Assembly (NCBI GenBank): GCA_900769205.1
Contig: CAAGFS010000166.1
Location: 1-13,301 of the forward strand
DNA from: Clostridia bacterium
GTDB taxonomy: Bacteria > Bacillota > Clostridia > Christensenellales > CAG-917
Direction of reading: 5' to 3'
DNA: 13,301 nt
Below are positions 6,190 to 13,053 of the stretch, one piece after another. The notes below the pieces were generated by a model that saw nothing but the letters and a program-made list of their open reading frames with translations, did not search any database and was not told the origin of the DNA. How positions within the stretch are numbered: position 1 is the stretch's first letter; every line of letters begins with the position of its first letter. Made by a program: the position numbers and the translations under genes.

Positions 6190-6953
6190 TTTTCGCCCCC
6201 GCACATAGCAAGCAAACTCTCCGTATATTCATTCTGCGGATTTGCAAACACGTCTTTTGTCGTTCCGTATTCCTTGATTTCTCCGTCTTTGAGAACGAGA
6301 ACGTAGTCGCACCGCCTTGCAACCGCCATATCGTGCGTGACGACGATAAGAGACGTTTCCGAAAAATCTTTGTCGATGCAATCCCAGAAAATCTCGCTCG
6401 TTTCTTCGTCGATACCCCTTGTCGCTTCGTCGGCAACGATAAGTTTTGCCTGCCCGCAAAGCGCGATTGCAAGCACGACTCTTTGCGCTTCTCCGCCGCT
6501 TATTTCAAAAGGATATTTTTCAAGAATCTCTTCGCCGTTTTTCAATCCGACTTTTGCGAGATTGTATATTGCGTATGCCTTTTTCTCATCCCTTTTCAGC
6601 TTGCGTTCTCCCCTTGCAAGCGCTTCGTATATCTGCGTTTTTATTTTCAGAGCCGGATTCAAAGACTCCGCTCCGCCTTGCGGAATAAAAACGATTTGTC
6701 TTCCTGCCAACGCTCGCGCATGCTTTCCGTCCGCAAACAAATTTACGCCGTCAAGCAACACTTCGCCCGTCGCATAACAGTTGTCGGCAAGAGAGAAAAC
6801 AAGCGAGTTGACAATCATGGATTTGCCGCTACCGGACTCCCCCACGATTGCAAGGCGCTTGCCGTCTTCAAGACAAAAAGAAACCTCGCCCACAATCTTT
6901 TCGGTCGAGTGCAAGAATCGTGCATATACGTTGAGTCCGTTGACTTGAAGCAT
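6186..6953 (-). CDS. ABC importer ATP-binding protein, DppD/NikD type
   Basis: The first gene of the importer operon, 255 aa. Walker A is GESGSGKS (38-45), the Q-loop is Q92, the signature is ISGGEAQR (151-158), Walker B is LIVADE (171-176) and the switch His is H207. The D-loop reads RGID rather than the common SALD or TALD. The C-terminus stops soon after NEYTESLL, where DppD-type proteins read HPYT and continue into a Cys-containing oligopeptide C-terminal region. That region is absent here, giving a NikD-like length. Its own promoter (6972-7000) predicts a leader of about a dozen nucleotides, with a weak AGGT ribosome site. Confidence 0.93.
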   Translation of the reverse strand: MLQVNGLNVYARFLHSTEKIVGEVSFCLEDGKRLAIVGESGSGKSMIVNSLVFSLADNCYATGEVLLDGVNLFADGKHARALAGRQIVFIPQGGAESLNPALKIKTQIYEALARGERKLKRDEKKAYAIYNLAKVGLKNGEEILEKYPFEISGGEAQRVVLAIALCGQAKLIVADEATRGIDEETSEIFWDCIDKDFSETSLIVVTHDMAVARRCDYVLVLKDGEIKEYGTTKDVFANPQNEYTESLLAMCGGEK

Positions 6954-6971
6954 TTTTTTACCTACACCGAA

Positions 6972-7000
6972 ATTATACCACTACGGCACACGACAATCAA
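6972..7000 (-). promoter_or_regulatory. Promoter of the ABC importer operon
   Basis: On the - strand, TTGATT (6995-7000), a 17-nt spacer and TATAAT (6972-6977) are followed by a predicted start near 6965. TG precedes the -10 by one base, an extended -10 element. The short leader leaves no room for a riboswitch, so control is probably at transcription initiation. Confidence 0.8.
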
Positions 7001-7051
7001 GCCAAATTCGTCGTTTTGTACGCCATTATCCAATATTTTCAAAACAAAATG

Positions 7052-7064
7052 AAACATAATGTTT
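7052..7064. promoter_or_regulatory. Candidate operator in the divergent intergenic region
   Basis: AAACATAATGTTT is a perfect 13-bp inverted repeat with a 1-nt centre. It is framed by the longer repeat AAAACAAAA (7041-7049) / TTTTGTTTT (7062-7070). It lies between the two divergent promoters and could bind the TetR-type regulator. AT-richness makes chance occurrence possible. Confidence 0.4.
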
Positions 7065-7094
7065 TGTTTTTGCAAGCGAATCGTACGCCGTGTA

Positions 7095-7124
7095 TTGACA
7101 AACGAACGCCTTGTCTGCTACAAT
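7095..7124 (+). promoter_or_regulatory. Promoter of the tetR-type gene with an internal dyad
   Basis: TTGACA (7095-7100), an 18-nt spacer and TACAAT (7119-7124), with TG one base before the -10. The dyad GACAA (7097-7101) / TTGTC (7111-7115), spaced by 9 nt, sits between -35 and -10, where a bound repressor would block polymerase. Autoregulation by the encoded protein is the likely reading. Confidence 0.8.
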
Positions 7125-7142
7125 ACGGAAAAGGAGAAAAAT

Positions 7143-7697
7143 ATGAATCGCAAAATCAACGCCACGACGGCAAAAATATACGACGCTTTTGCAAAAGTTC
7201 TGCTTGAAAAGGACTATAAGGACGTGCGCATTCAGGACGTGCTTGACGAGAGCAAGGTGGCAAGAAGCACGTTTTACGCGCACTACAAAACGAAGGAAGA
7301 TTTGCTCAAATCCATCTGCACGACAATCTTCGGACACGTCTTTTCGCACTCGCTGGAAGAAGAAAAGAGCCACGATTTTTCAAAATCGTCTATGCTTGAC
7401 TACAAGCATTTCATCACGCACATATTCTATCATCTGCACGACGAGAGCGTGCTGTTGCACGCCATATTGCTTTCGCAAAGCAAGGACGTCTTTTTGTCCT
7501 ATCTGCGCTCCGAACTCAACGAGTTTGCCACCGCTTGCGTTGAAAACAACTTCGTCGCGCCCAAAGATTTGCCAAAAACGCTCAAAATCAATTCCGTGAT
7601 AGAAAACTTCGTGCTTTTGGTCGAATATTGGGATCAAACGTCCTTTGCCGACACCCCCGAACGCCTGACGGAATATTTCATTCAGATGAACGTGTAA
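7143..7697 (+). CDS. TetR/AcrR-family transcriptional regulator
   Basis: A 184-aa regulator. The N-terminal TetR DNA-binding domain is clear: helix 1 TAKIYDAFAKVLLEKDY, then DVRIQDVLDESKVARSTFYAHYKTKEDLL (27-55), including the hallmark STFY-HY-K-KEDLL. The remainder is an all-helical ligand/dimerisation domain with no recognisable effector site. The start at 7143 is chosen because AAGGAG (7131-7136) lies 6 nt upstream, and because the open frame upstream would run through its own promoter. It is divergent to the ABC importer operon with 189 nt between starts, the standard arrangement for a local repressor of a transporter. The inducer is unknown. Confidence 0.93.
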   Translation: MNRKINATTAKIYDAFAKVLLEKDYKDVRIQDVLDESKVARSTFYAHYKTKEDLLKSICTTIFGHVFSHSLEEEKSHDFSKSSMLDYKHFITHIFYHLHDESVLLHAILLSQSKDVFLSYLRSELNEFATACVENNFVAPKDLPKTLKINSVIENFVLLVEYWDQTSFADTPERLTEYFIQMNV

Positions 7698-7739
7698 AAC
7701 GTTCGTTCTCTCTATCCGAGAGCGATTCTCGCACGCTTG

Positions 7740-7771
7740 TCGTTGCTTTTTGCCCGCAACGATTATATGAT
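7740..7771 (+). promoter_or_regulatory. Candidate promoter and overlapping dyad before the 211-aa gene
   Basis: TTGCTT (7743-7748), a 17-nt spacer and TATGAT (7766-7771) form a plausible promoter. The inverted repeat TCGTTGC (7740-7746) / GCAACGA (7756-7762) overlaps the -35 and fills the spacer, so it may be an operator. As RNA it would be a 7-bp hairpin after the tetR stop, but no T tract follows, so it is a poor terminator. Confidence 0.4.
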
Positions 7772-7804
7772 ATTGTCACAAACCGATATGCAAAGGACTT
7801 GTCT

Positions 7805-8440
7805 ATGAAAACGAAGGGCATCGTATTGTTGATAATTGCAGTAGCGATAGTATTTGTCGCAATGTGTTTTGCCATCGCTTTTGCGATTGGCAGAAAAGTT
7901 GACGTCGTAAACGGCTCGATAACCGCAAGCGGCGACAATCTCTCGGGCGTTGCAAGAATAAACGACGATGATTTGGGTTTTATAAATATCGAATGGATTC
8001 TGCAGGAAAAAGAAACGTCGGCGGAAACCACAACTTACGTTGCAAGAATCACCGCGATTTTTACCCCGGGAAAAGCAGCGATAAAAGCCGGAGAAAACTA
8101 TGGAAAATGGGGATGTAAGTCAGGCTATCTTCACGTCTTGCCCGCTTGTGTAAACAATGACAAAATCACATTCGTTTCTGCCACCCCAATAGATATCGAC
8201 GATGAAACGATGACGTTCAGCTCACAAAAAGGCGCAAACAATCCGAGCACTTATCAATGGTCTTTTATATACAACGAAAAAAGCAACGAAACCTTCGTCT
8301 TGCCCGTCGTTTACGAGTTTTCCGCAAACAAGAGCGTTGACGTCACGGAATTATCTTTGAAAATAGGTGTAAGCATGTCCGTTTGTCGCGGATTTACAAA
8401 TCGAGCGATCACAAATTCAATCGATACGGCAAACATATAA
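7805..8440 (+). CDS. Membrane-anchored protein of unknown function, 211 aa
   Basis: I do not recognise the family. Residues 5-28 form one strong hydrophobic segment after a short basic start (MKTK). No lipobox or clear cleavage site is seen, so it is probably anchored by its N-terminus with the rest (about 30-211) outside the membrane. The outer part is rich in Thr, Ser, Asn and Asp and alternates like beta strands, with three cysteines (C104, C115, C194). AAAGGA (7792-7797) lies 7 nt before the ATG, which decides this start over an open frame reaching back into the tetR gene. It is followed after 22 nt by the membrane-anchored XRE protein, suggesting one operon and a shared role. Confidence 0.82.
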   Translation: MKTKGIVLLIIAVAIVFVAMCFAIAFAIGRKVDVVNGSITASGDNLSGVARINDDDLGFINIEWILQEKETSAETTTYVARITAIFTPGKAAIKAGENYGKWGCKSGYLHVLPACVNNDKITFVSATPIDIDDETMTFSSQKGANNPSTYQWSFIYNEKSNETFVLPVVYEFSANKSVDVTELSLKIGVSMSVCRGFTNRAITNSIDTANI

Positions 8441-8462
8441 ATCGGCATAGGGAGAAAAATAT

Positions 8463-9029
8463 ATGTCTATCGGCTCGCGCATTCAGGAACTCAGGCAAAA
8501 ACAAAAACTTACGCAAAAAGAACTCGGCGACATTCTCAACGTATCCGACAAAACGGTTTCTCGTTGGGAAACGGACAGGTGCCTTCCCGACGTCACCATG
8601 ATGGCGTCTATAGCGTCCGCACTCGGAGTGACTATTTCGGAGCTGTACGAATGCGTGGGAGAAGAAACTCGCAATCGAGAAAAAGATTTGGAAAGGGTGT
8701 GGAGATACAAAAAACTTTCTATCATCTCAATCATTTTGCTTTTCGTTGCACCGCTCGCACTTGTTCTCTCACCCGAATATATCTTTGACAAATACATAGT
8801 CGGCTTGCAATGGGCTCTGCTCGCAATCGCCGTTGCATCTCTGACGATTTCTCTTTCCATTGAGCTTGTGGAGTTTGTTTCTTTGTTTTTATATTCGCGC
8901 GAAAAGGCAAATCGCGACCTTTATAACAAACCCCTTGTATCATACGGAGTTGCATACGTACTGCTTTTTGTCTTGTCGCTTGCGGCGTGTATGATTTTGT
9001 TGTTCCTGCCATTCGGCATTTTAGGATAA
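8463..9029 (+). CDS. XRE-type HTH protein with C-terminal membrane segments
   Basis: 188 aa. Residues 4-62 are a cro/CI-type helix-turn-helix: RIQELRQKQKLTQKELGDIL, recognition helix DKTVSRWETDRCLPD (29-43), then ASALGVTISELY. A charged linker (67-83) leads to three hydrophobic segments at about 85-103, 113-135 and 160-186, so the DNA-binding domain faces the cytoplasm from the membrane. Proteins of this layout are common in Firmicutes and are thought to respond to envelope or membrane signals. AGGGAG lies 8 nt before the ATG. With the preceding anchored protein only 22 nt upstream, it may regulate this small operon itself. Confidence 0.9.
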   Translation: MSIGSRIQELRQKQKLTQKELGDILNVSDKTVSRWETDRCLPDVTMMASIASALGVTISELYECVGEETRNREKDLERVWRYKKLSIISIILLFVAPLALVLSPEYIFDKYIVGLQWALLAIAVASLTISLSIELVEFVSLFLYSREKANRDLYNKPLVSYGVAYVLLFVLSLAACMILLFLPFGILG

Positions 9030-9059
9030 ATAAAAAACTCTACGTCCAAACAGACAAAA

Positions 9060-9115
9060 AACACCCCGCTTGCAAAATCACGAACGTTTTTCGGATTTGG
9101 CAATCTCGGGGTGTT
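9060..9115 (-). terminator. Composite terminator of the hyp operon
   Basis: A long stem-loop in three parts: AACACCCCG (9060-9068) with CGGGGTGTT (9107-9115), TTGCAAAATC (9070-9079) with GATTTGGCAA (9094-9103, one mismatch), and CGAA/TTCG (9081-9084 / 9090-9093). On the - strand it ends in TTTTTT (9056-9061), so it terminates the leftward operon 50 nt after the hypA stop. On the + strand only TTCCTTT follows, but it may also end the rightward XRE operon, whose stop is 30 nt away. Confidence 0.8.
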
Positions 9116-9165
9116 CCTTTGTTGTAAGATTGCGCGCGGCTACGAGCTTTGCGCTTTGCCCGCCG

Positions 9166-9510
9166 TTATTCGACGACTATCTCTTTGATGAGAACTTCGT
9201 TTCCGCGCACAAGATATGTGTGCTCGCTGTCGCAGTACGGGCAGATTTTGCCGTACTTGACGGTGGGATACTCTTTGTGGCAATCTTCGCAATAAGTCAC
9301 GGCGGGTATGGGCTCGATTTCAAGAGTGCATCCGCGCAAAAGATCCGTGCGGTTTGCGTTCCAGTTCCAGCAATCGATCAACTGATCGTTGACGACCGTG
9401 GACACTTCGCCTATCTGCATAACCACTTTTTTTATCTTTTCTGCTTTGTTTTCTTTCGCCACGTTGCCGACAAGGTCGGCAATGTGAAACACCACACCCA
9501 GCTCGTGCAT
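9166..9510 (-). CDS. hypA: Nickel metallochaperone HypA
   Basis: 114 aa, the usual length for HypA/HybF. It begins MHE, the invariant N-terminal nickel-binding motif (H2). The zinc site is the pair of CxxC motifs C74-C77 and C90-C93, spaced as in the family. The motif IGEVSTVV (33-40) is also typical. HypA works with HypB in the cytoplasm to insert nickel into the precursor of the [NiFe] hydrogenase large subunit, and in some bacteria it supplies urease. Its Shine-Dalgarno TAAGGAG overlaps the stop codon of the flavoprotein gene 11 nt upstream, so the two are translationally coupled. It is the last gene before the composite terminator. Confidence 0.95.
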   Translation of the reverse strand: MHELGVVFHIADLVGNVAKENKAEKIKKVVMQIGEVSTVVNDQLIDCWNWNANRTDLLRGCTLEIEPIPAVTYCEDCHKEYPTVKYGKICPYCDSEHTYLVRGNEVLIKEIVVE

Positions 9511-9521
9511 TTTATCGCTCC

Positions 9522-12383
9522 TTATTTGTTTGCCTTCTTTTCGGCTTTTGCAGCCTTTTTTGCTTCCTTGTGCTTCTTTTGCGAGGCCTTTTCAGCAGGA
9601 GTCTTTTTGCCGAAGATAATTCTCATACCGCGCTTGAACGCATACGGCAGAATTGCTTTGAACTTGTCTTCACTGCGCACCATCGTGGAGCACTCGGGAT
9701 GTTCTCTGTGCAGATGGATTGCGTCAAAGTCGCACTTGGTGGTGCAAACGCCGCAACCGATGCACTTGTTCTCGTCAACGACGCTTGCTCCGCAGCCGAG
9801 GCAACGCGACGCTTCGGTGTGGACTTGCTCCTCGGTGAGAGTGCCGTGCAAATCTCTGAAGGAGTGCTTGTCGCCTTCGAGTTCCTTGGCCTCTTGTCTG
9901 CCTGCCGTGTCGTAGCTGTCCACGACGATATTGTTTTTGTCAAGCTCGATGAAATCGCGACGGTTGCGACCGATCGTCATGCTCGTGCCGGGTTGAACGA
10001 AGCGATGGAGAGAAACTGCCGCGTTCTTGCCCGCTTCGATTGCGTCGATTGCAAACTTCGGTCCGCTGTACACGTCGCCGCCCACGAAGATGTCCGGCTC
10101 TGCCGTCTGATAGGTGAGCGCGTCCGCAACGGGATAGTTGCCGTGATGGAACTCGACTTTGGAGCCTTTGAGCAAATCGTTCCACTCGATGGTCTGACCG
10201 ATTGCAAAGATGACGTTTTGCGCTTCGACGGTGATCGTGTCGTTTTCGTCGTATTTGGGATTGAATCTCTTGGTTTCGGGATCGATGACGCTCAGGCACT
10301 TCTTGAACACGACCGCTTTGACGGTGCCGTCTTCGTTTTTGAGAATCTCTTTCGGACCCCAACCGTTGTTGATTGAGATGTTGTCCGCAAGTGTTTCTTC
10401 GATTTCGTTCTTGCTTGCGGGCATTGTATCGCGGGATTCGAGGCAGTACATGCCCACTTCTTCGCTTCCGAAGCGAACCGCGGTGCGCGCGCAGTCAACC
10501 GCAACGTTTCCGCCGCCGATGACCACGGTTTTGCCCGTCATCTTTCTGTCGTGATTTTCGGTTGCTTTGTGCAGGAAGGAAACAGCCATATCCGTGCCAA
10601 TTGCGTCTTCGCCCGGCACTCCCGGCAATCTTCCGCCCTGGCATCCGATTGCGATATAAAACGCCTTGTAGCCCTGCGCTCTCAACTCGTCGAGAGTGAC
10701 GTCTTTGCCCACGTTGACTCCCGTCTTGAACTCGACTCCGAGTTCACGCAACACGTCGATTTCCGCTTCGATGACGTCCTTTTCGAGTTTGTAGGACGGA
10801 ATGCCGTAGGTGAGCATACCGCCAAGGCGCTCGTTCTTTTCGAACACGGTGGGTTTGTATCCCTTCGTTGCAAGATAATACGCGCAGCTGAGTCCCGCGG
10901 GGCCTGCGCCGATGATGGCAATCTTCTGGCTCCATTGTTTGTCAACGTTGGAAGGAATGACGATTTCGGGAATATATCTCGTTTCCGCGTGCAAATCCTG
11001 CTCTGCGATGAACTTCTTGATGTCGTCGATTGCGACGGCTTCGTCTATCGTTCCGCGCGTGCAAGCCGCTTCGCAACGCTTGTTGCAGACGCGTCCGCAA
11101 ACCGCCGGGAAGGGATTGTCTTTCTTGATGAGCGCAAGAGCGTCGCGGTATTTGCCTTCTTTTGCCTTGCGTATGTAGCCTTGAACCGCAATGTGCGCGG
11201 GACATGCGACCTTGCACGGCGACGTACCCGTTTCATAGCAGTTGATGCGGTTTTTATCTCTGTAATCTTCGTCCCATTTGTCGGGGCCCCAGCTGAGATT
11301 GTCGGGAAGCTCGTGTTTGGGATATTCGATTTCGCCTTGCTTGGTGCAAAGTTTTTGTCCGAGTTTGACCGCGCCTGCGGGGCAGGATTCCACGCATTTG
11401 CCGCAAGCGACGCATTTGTCCTTTTCAACTCTTGCGACGTACGCGCTTCTGGACATGTTGGGAGTGTTGAAAAGTTGCGACGTGCGCAATGCGTTGCAGA
11501 TGTTGACGTTGCAGTTGCAGATTGCAAAAATCTTGTTTTCGCCGTCGATGTTTGTGATCTGATGCACGAAGCCGTTCTTTTCCGCGTTGCGCAAAATCTG
11601 CATTGCCTCGTCGTAGGTTATATCGCGACCTTTGCCCGTTTCACGGCAGTAGTCCGCCATATCGCCGATGCCGATGCACCATTCGTCACAGCTGTCGCCG
11701 CAACCTTCGCCGAGTTTTGCTCTGCCGTAGCGACAAGAACAAATGCCCACGCCGAGATGTCCTTCGTATTTTTTGAGCCAATAGGAGATGTGCTCGATGT
11801 CCATCGTGCCGTTTTCCATCTCGATTGCCTTCTCGACGGGAATGACGTGCATACCGATTCCCGCGCCTCCCGGAGGAACCATCGGAGTGACCATCGTCAA
11901 GGGAAGATAGGTCATTCTTTCAAAGAACATCGCAAGTTCGGGATGGTCGTCAAGTTGCTTCTTTATCATATTGGTAAACTCCGCGGAACCCGGGACGAAC
12001 ATCGGGAGAACGTAGCGGCGCACGGGCGTTGCTCCCTTGATGGGACCGTCGTGGTCGTAGTTGTCGCCGTAATCGTATTCGAGAAGTCCGACGTGGCTCA
12101 TCTCGTCGAGCAACTTTTGAAGGTCTTCCGCTTTGTAATCGGGATTCATCTTGCAAAGATCTTCAAACGTGTAATGCTTGCGCACCTTCATTTTGAGAGC
12201 GACGTCCGCCATTTCGTCCGTCACAATACAGGCAAGCCCCCAATACTCGGGGTCGTTTGCCGTGACGCCAAAAAGCTTGTGATCGACGCAATCCGTGATT
12301 TTTCTCGCAAGCTTGAGAATCTTCTCTCTGGGATTGGGATCGCCCATATACTCGGGGACATACGCTTTGCTCATCTCAGCCAT
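9522..12383 (-). CDS. Multi-domain iron-sulfur flavoprotein, GltD/NfnB-like NAD(P)H oxidoreductase
   Basis: 953 aa. Domains in order: an N-terminal region without recognised catalytic motifs (1-210); a Cys-rich module (C215, C217, C228, C232, C236, C246, C289, C291, C296); a ferredoxin motif CVACGKCVESCP (324-335); a GltD-type two-cluster domain with Cys 390, 394, 429, 433, 437 and 441; an FAD-binding fold (GAGPAG, 492-497); an NAD(P)-binding fold (GGGNVAVD, 623-630); the FAD motif FVGGD (766-770); a C-terminal ferredoxin with Cys 861, 864, 874, 877, 880 and 884; and a Lys/Ala-rich basic tail (928-953). It should pass electrons between NAD(P)H, FAD and several 4Fe-4S clusters, but its partner and direction are unknown. 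AAAGGAG (12393-12399) lies inside the end of hypB, 1 nt separates the genes, and hypA follows at 11 nt. It might be the redox partner of a nickel enzyme or merely co-transcribed. Confidence 0.93.
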   Translation of the reverse strand: MAEMSKAYVPEYMGDPNPREKILKLARKITDCVDHKLFGVTANDPEYWGLACIVTDEMADVALKMKVRKHYTFEDLCKMNPDYKAEDLQKLLDEMSHVGLLEYDYGDNYDHDGPIKGATPVRRYVLPMFVPGSAEFTNMIKKQLDDHPELAMFFERMTYLPLTMVTPMVPPGGAGIGMHVIPVEKAIEMENGTMDIEHISYWLKKYEGHLGVGICSCRYGRAKLGEGCGDSCDEWCIGIGDMADYCRETGKGRDITYDEAMQILRNAEKNGFVHQITNIDGENKIFAICNCNVNICNALRTSQLFNTPNMSRSAYVARVEKDKCVACGKCVESCPAGAVKLGQKLCTKQGEIEYPKHELPDNLSWGPDKWDEDYRDKNRINCYETGTSPCKVACPAHIAVQGYIRKAKEGKYRDALALIKKDNPFPAVCGRVCNKRCEAACTRGTIDEAVAIDDIKKFIAEQDLHAETRYIPEIVIPSNVDKQWSQKIAIIGAGPAGLSCAYYLATKGYKPTVFEKNERLGGMLTYGIPSYKLEKDVIEAEIDVLRELGVEFKTGVNVGKDVTLDELRAQGYKAFYIAIGCQGGRLPGVPGEDAIGTDMAVSFLHKATENHDRKMTGKTVVIGGGNVAVDCARTAVRFGSEEVGMYCLESRDTMPASKNEIEETLADNISINNGWGPKEILKNEDGTVKAVVFKKCLSVIDPETKRFNPKYDENDTITVEAQNVIFAIGQTIEWNDLLKGSKVEFHHGNYPVADALTYQTAEPDIFVGGDVYSGPKFAIDAIEAGKNAAVSLHRFVQPGTSMTIGRNRRDFIELDKNNIVVDSYDTAGRQEAKELEGDKHSFRDLHGTLTEEQVHTEASRCLGCGASVVDENKCIGCGVCTTKCDFDAIHLHREHPECSTMVRSEDKFKAILPYAFKRGMRIIFGKKTPAEKASQKKHKEAKKAAKAEKKANK

Positions 12384-12384
12384 A

Positions 12385-13053
12385 TTAATTTTCTCCTTTG
12401 AAAATATTTATTTTTTCATACAATTTATCTGCAAGCGCTTGAAGCCCTTCCCCTGTTTTCGCGCTGACGGGATATATCTGCGCGACGGGATTGAGCGTCT
12501 TTACGCGTTGCGTGAACTTGTTCATGTCGAAGTCAAACGCTTCGAGTGTGTCTATCTTGGTCACCGCAATCAAATCGCACTTTTCAAACATAAGCGGATA
12601 TTTGAGCGGTTTGTCGTCCCCTTCGGGCACGGAAAGCAACATCATATTGAGATGCGCGCCGGTGTCGAACTCCGCAGGACAGACGAGATTGCCTATGTTT
12701 TCAAGAATGATAAGGTCGGATTGGGGAAAATCCGCCTGCGCCAGGCTTTCTTTGACCATGTCCGCGTCTATGTGGCAAAGTCCGCCGTTGTGAACCTGAA
12801 CGCTTTCAACGCCGGTTGCGTCGTGAAGTCGCCTTGCGTCAACGTCAGTTTCGATATCCACGTCCATTGCCACGATTTTGAGCCTCGTCTTCAACAGGTT
12901 GATGAGCGCGCTAAGGAGAGTGGTCTTTCCGCTCCCCGGCGATGACATCACGTTGACGAGATACGTGCCCTTTTCTTTCAGCGTTGCTCTCGTTTGAGCC
13001 GCAACTTTGTCGTTTTGAGAAAACACGCTTTCTTTCACGGATATGACTTTCAT
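12385..13053 (-). CDS. hypB: HypB GTPase, nickel incorporation protein (second, complete copy)
   Basis: 222 aa. The P-loop is SSPGSGKT (37-44). DVDIETDVDARR (64-75) matches the family's switch motif. The metal site CH at 93-94 in NGGLCHIDA and C125 in ENIGNLVCPAEFD are kept, as are TKID (165-168) and SAKTGEG (197-203). HypB hydrolyses GTP to drive nickel transfer together with HypA. The N-terminal His-rich or CxxCGC nickel-storage motif found in some HypBs is absent. The start at 13053 is chosen because its ATG overlaps the upstream stop as ATGA and AAGGG (13060-13064) precedes it; upstream frame reads through the other hypB gene. It is a diverged paralogue of the gene before it. Confidence 0.94.
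   Translation of the reverse strand: MKVISVKESVFSQNDKVAAQTRATLKEKGTYLVNVMSSPGSGKTTLLSALINLLKTRLKIVAMDVDIETDVDARRLHDATGVESVQVHNGGLCHIDADMVKESLAQADFPQSDLIILENIGNLVCPAEFDTGAHLNMMLLSVPEGDDKPLKYPLMFEKCDLIAVTKIDTLEAFDFDMNKFTQRVKTLNPVAQIYPVSAKTGEGLQALADKLYEKINIFKGEN
12587..12636. repeat. Near-identical 50-nt block shared by the two hypB genes (copy 1)
   Basis: This stretch matches 13252-13301 in 49 of 50 bases, the only difference being at 12597/13262. It encodes the segment LSVPEGDDKPLKY-x-LMF. The copy may extend further in the other gene, beyond the window end. Confidence 0.9.

Noticed and set aside
6954..7142. A riboswitch (for example a nickel/cobalt type) before the importer
   Set aside because: The promoter leaves a leader of only about a dozen nucleotides on the importer side and under 20 nt on the tetR side.
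7717..7762. An intrinsic terminator for the tetR-type gene
   Set aside because: Small stems (CGAGA/TCTCG and TCGTTGC/GCAACGA) are present, but neither is followed by a T tract. The second fits better as an operator in the next promoter.
9070..9915. A 281-codon + strand frame opposite hypA and the flavoprotein end
   Set aside because: It starts inside the terminator hairpin and runs antisense to HypA zinc motifs. It is a shadow frame.
10551..12401. A 616-codon open frame on the + strand opposite the flavoprotein
   Set aside because: It is antisense to a gene with unmistakable domains, has no ribosome site, and its translation has no recognisable motif. It mirrors the codon bias of the true gene.
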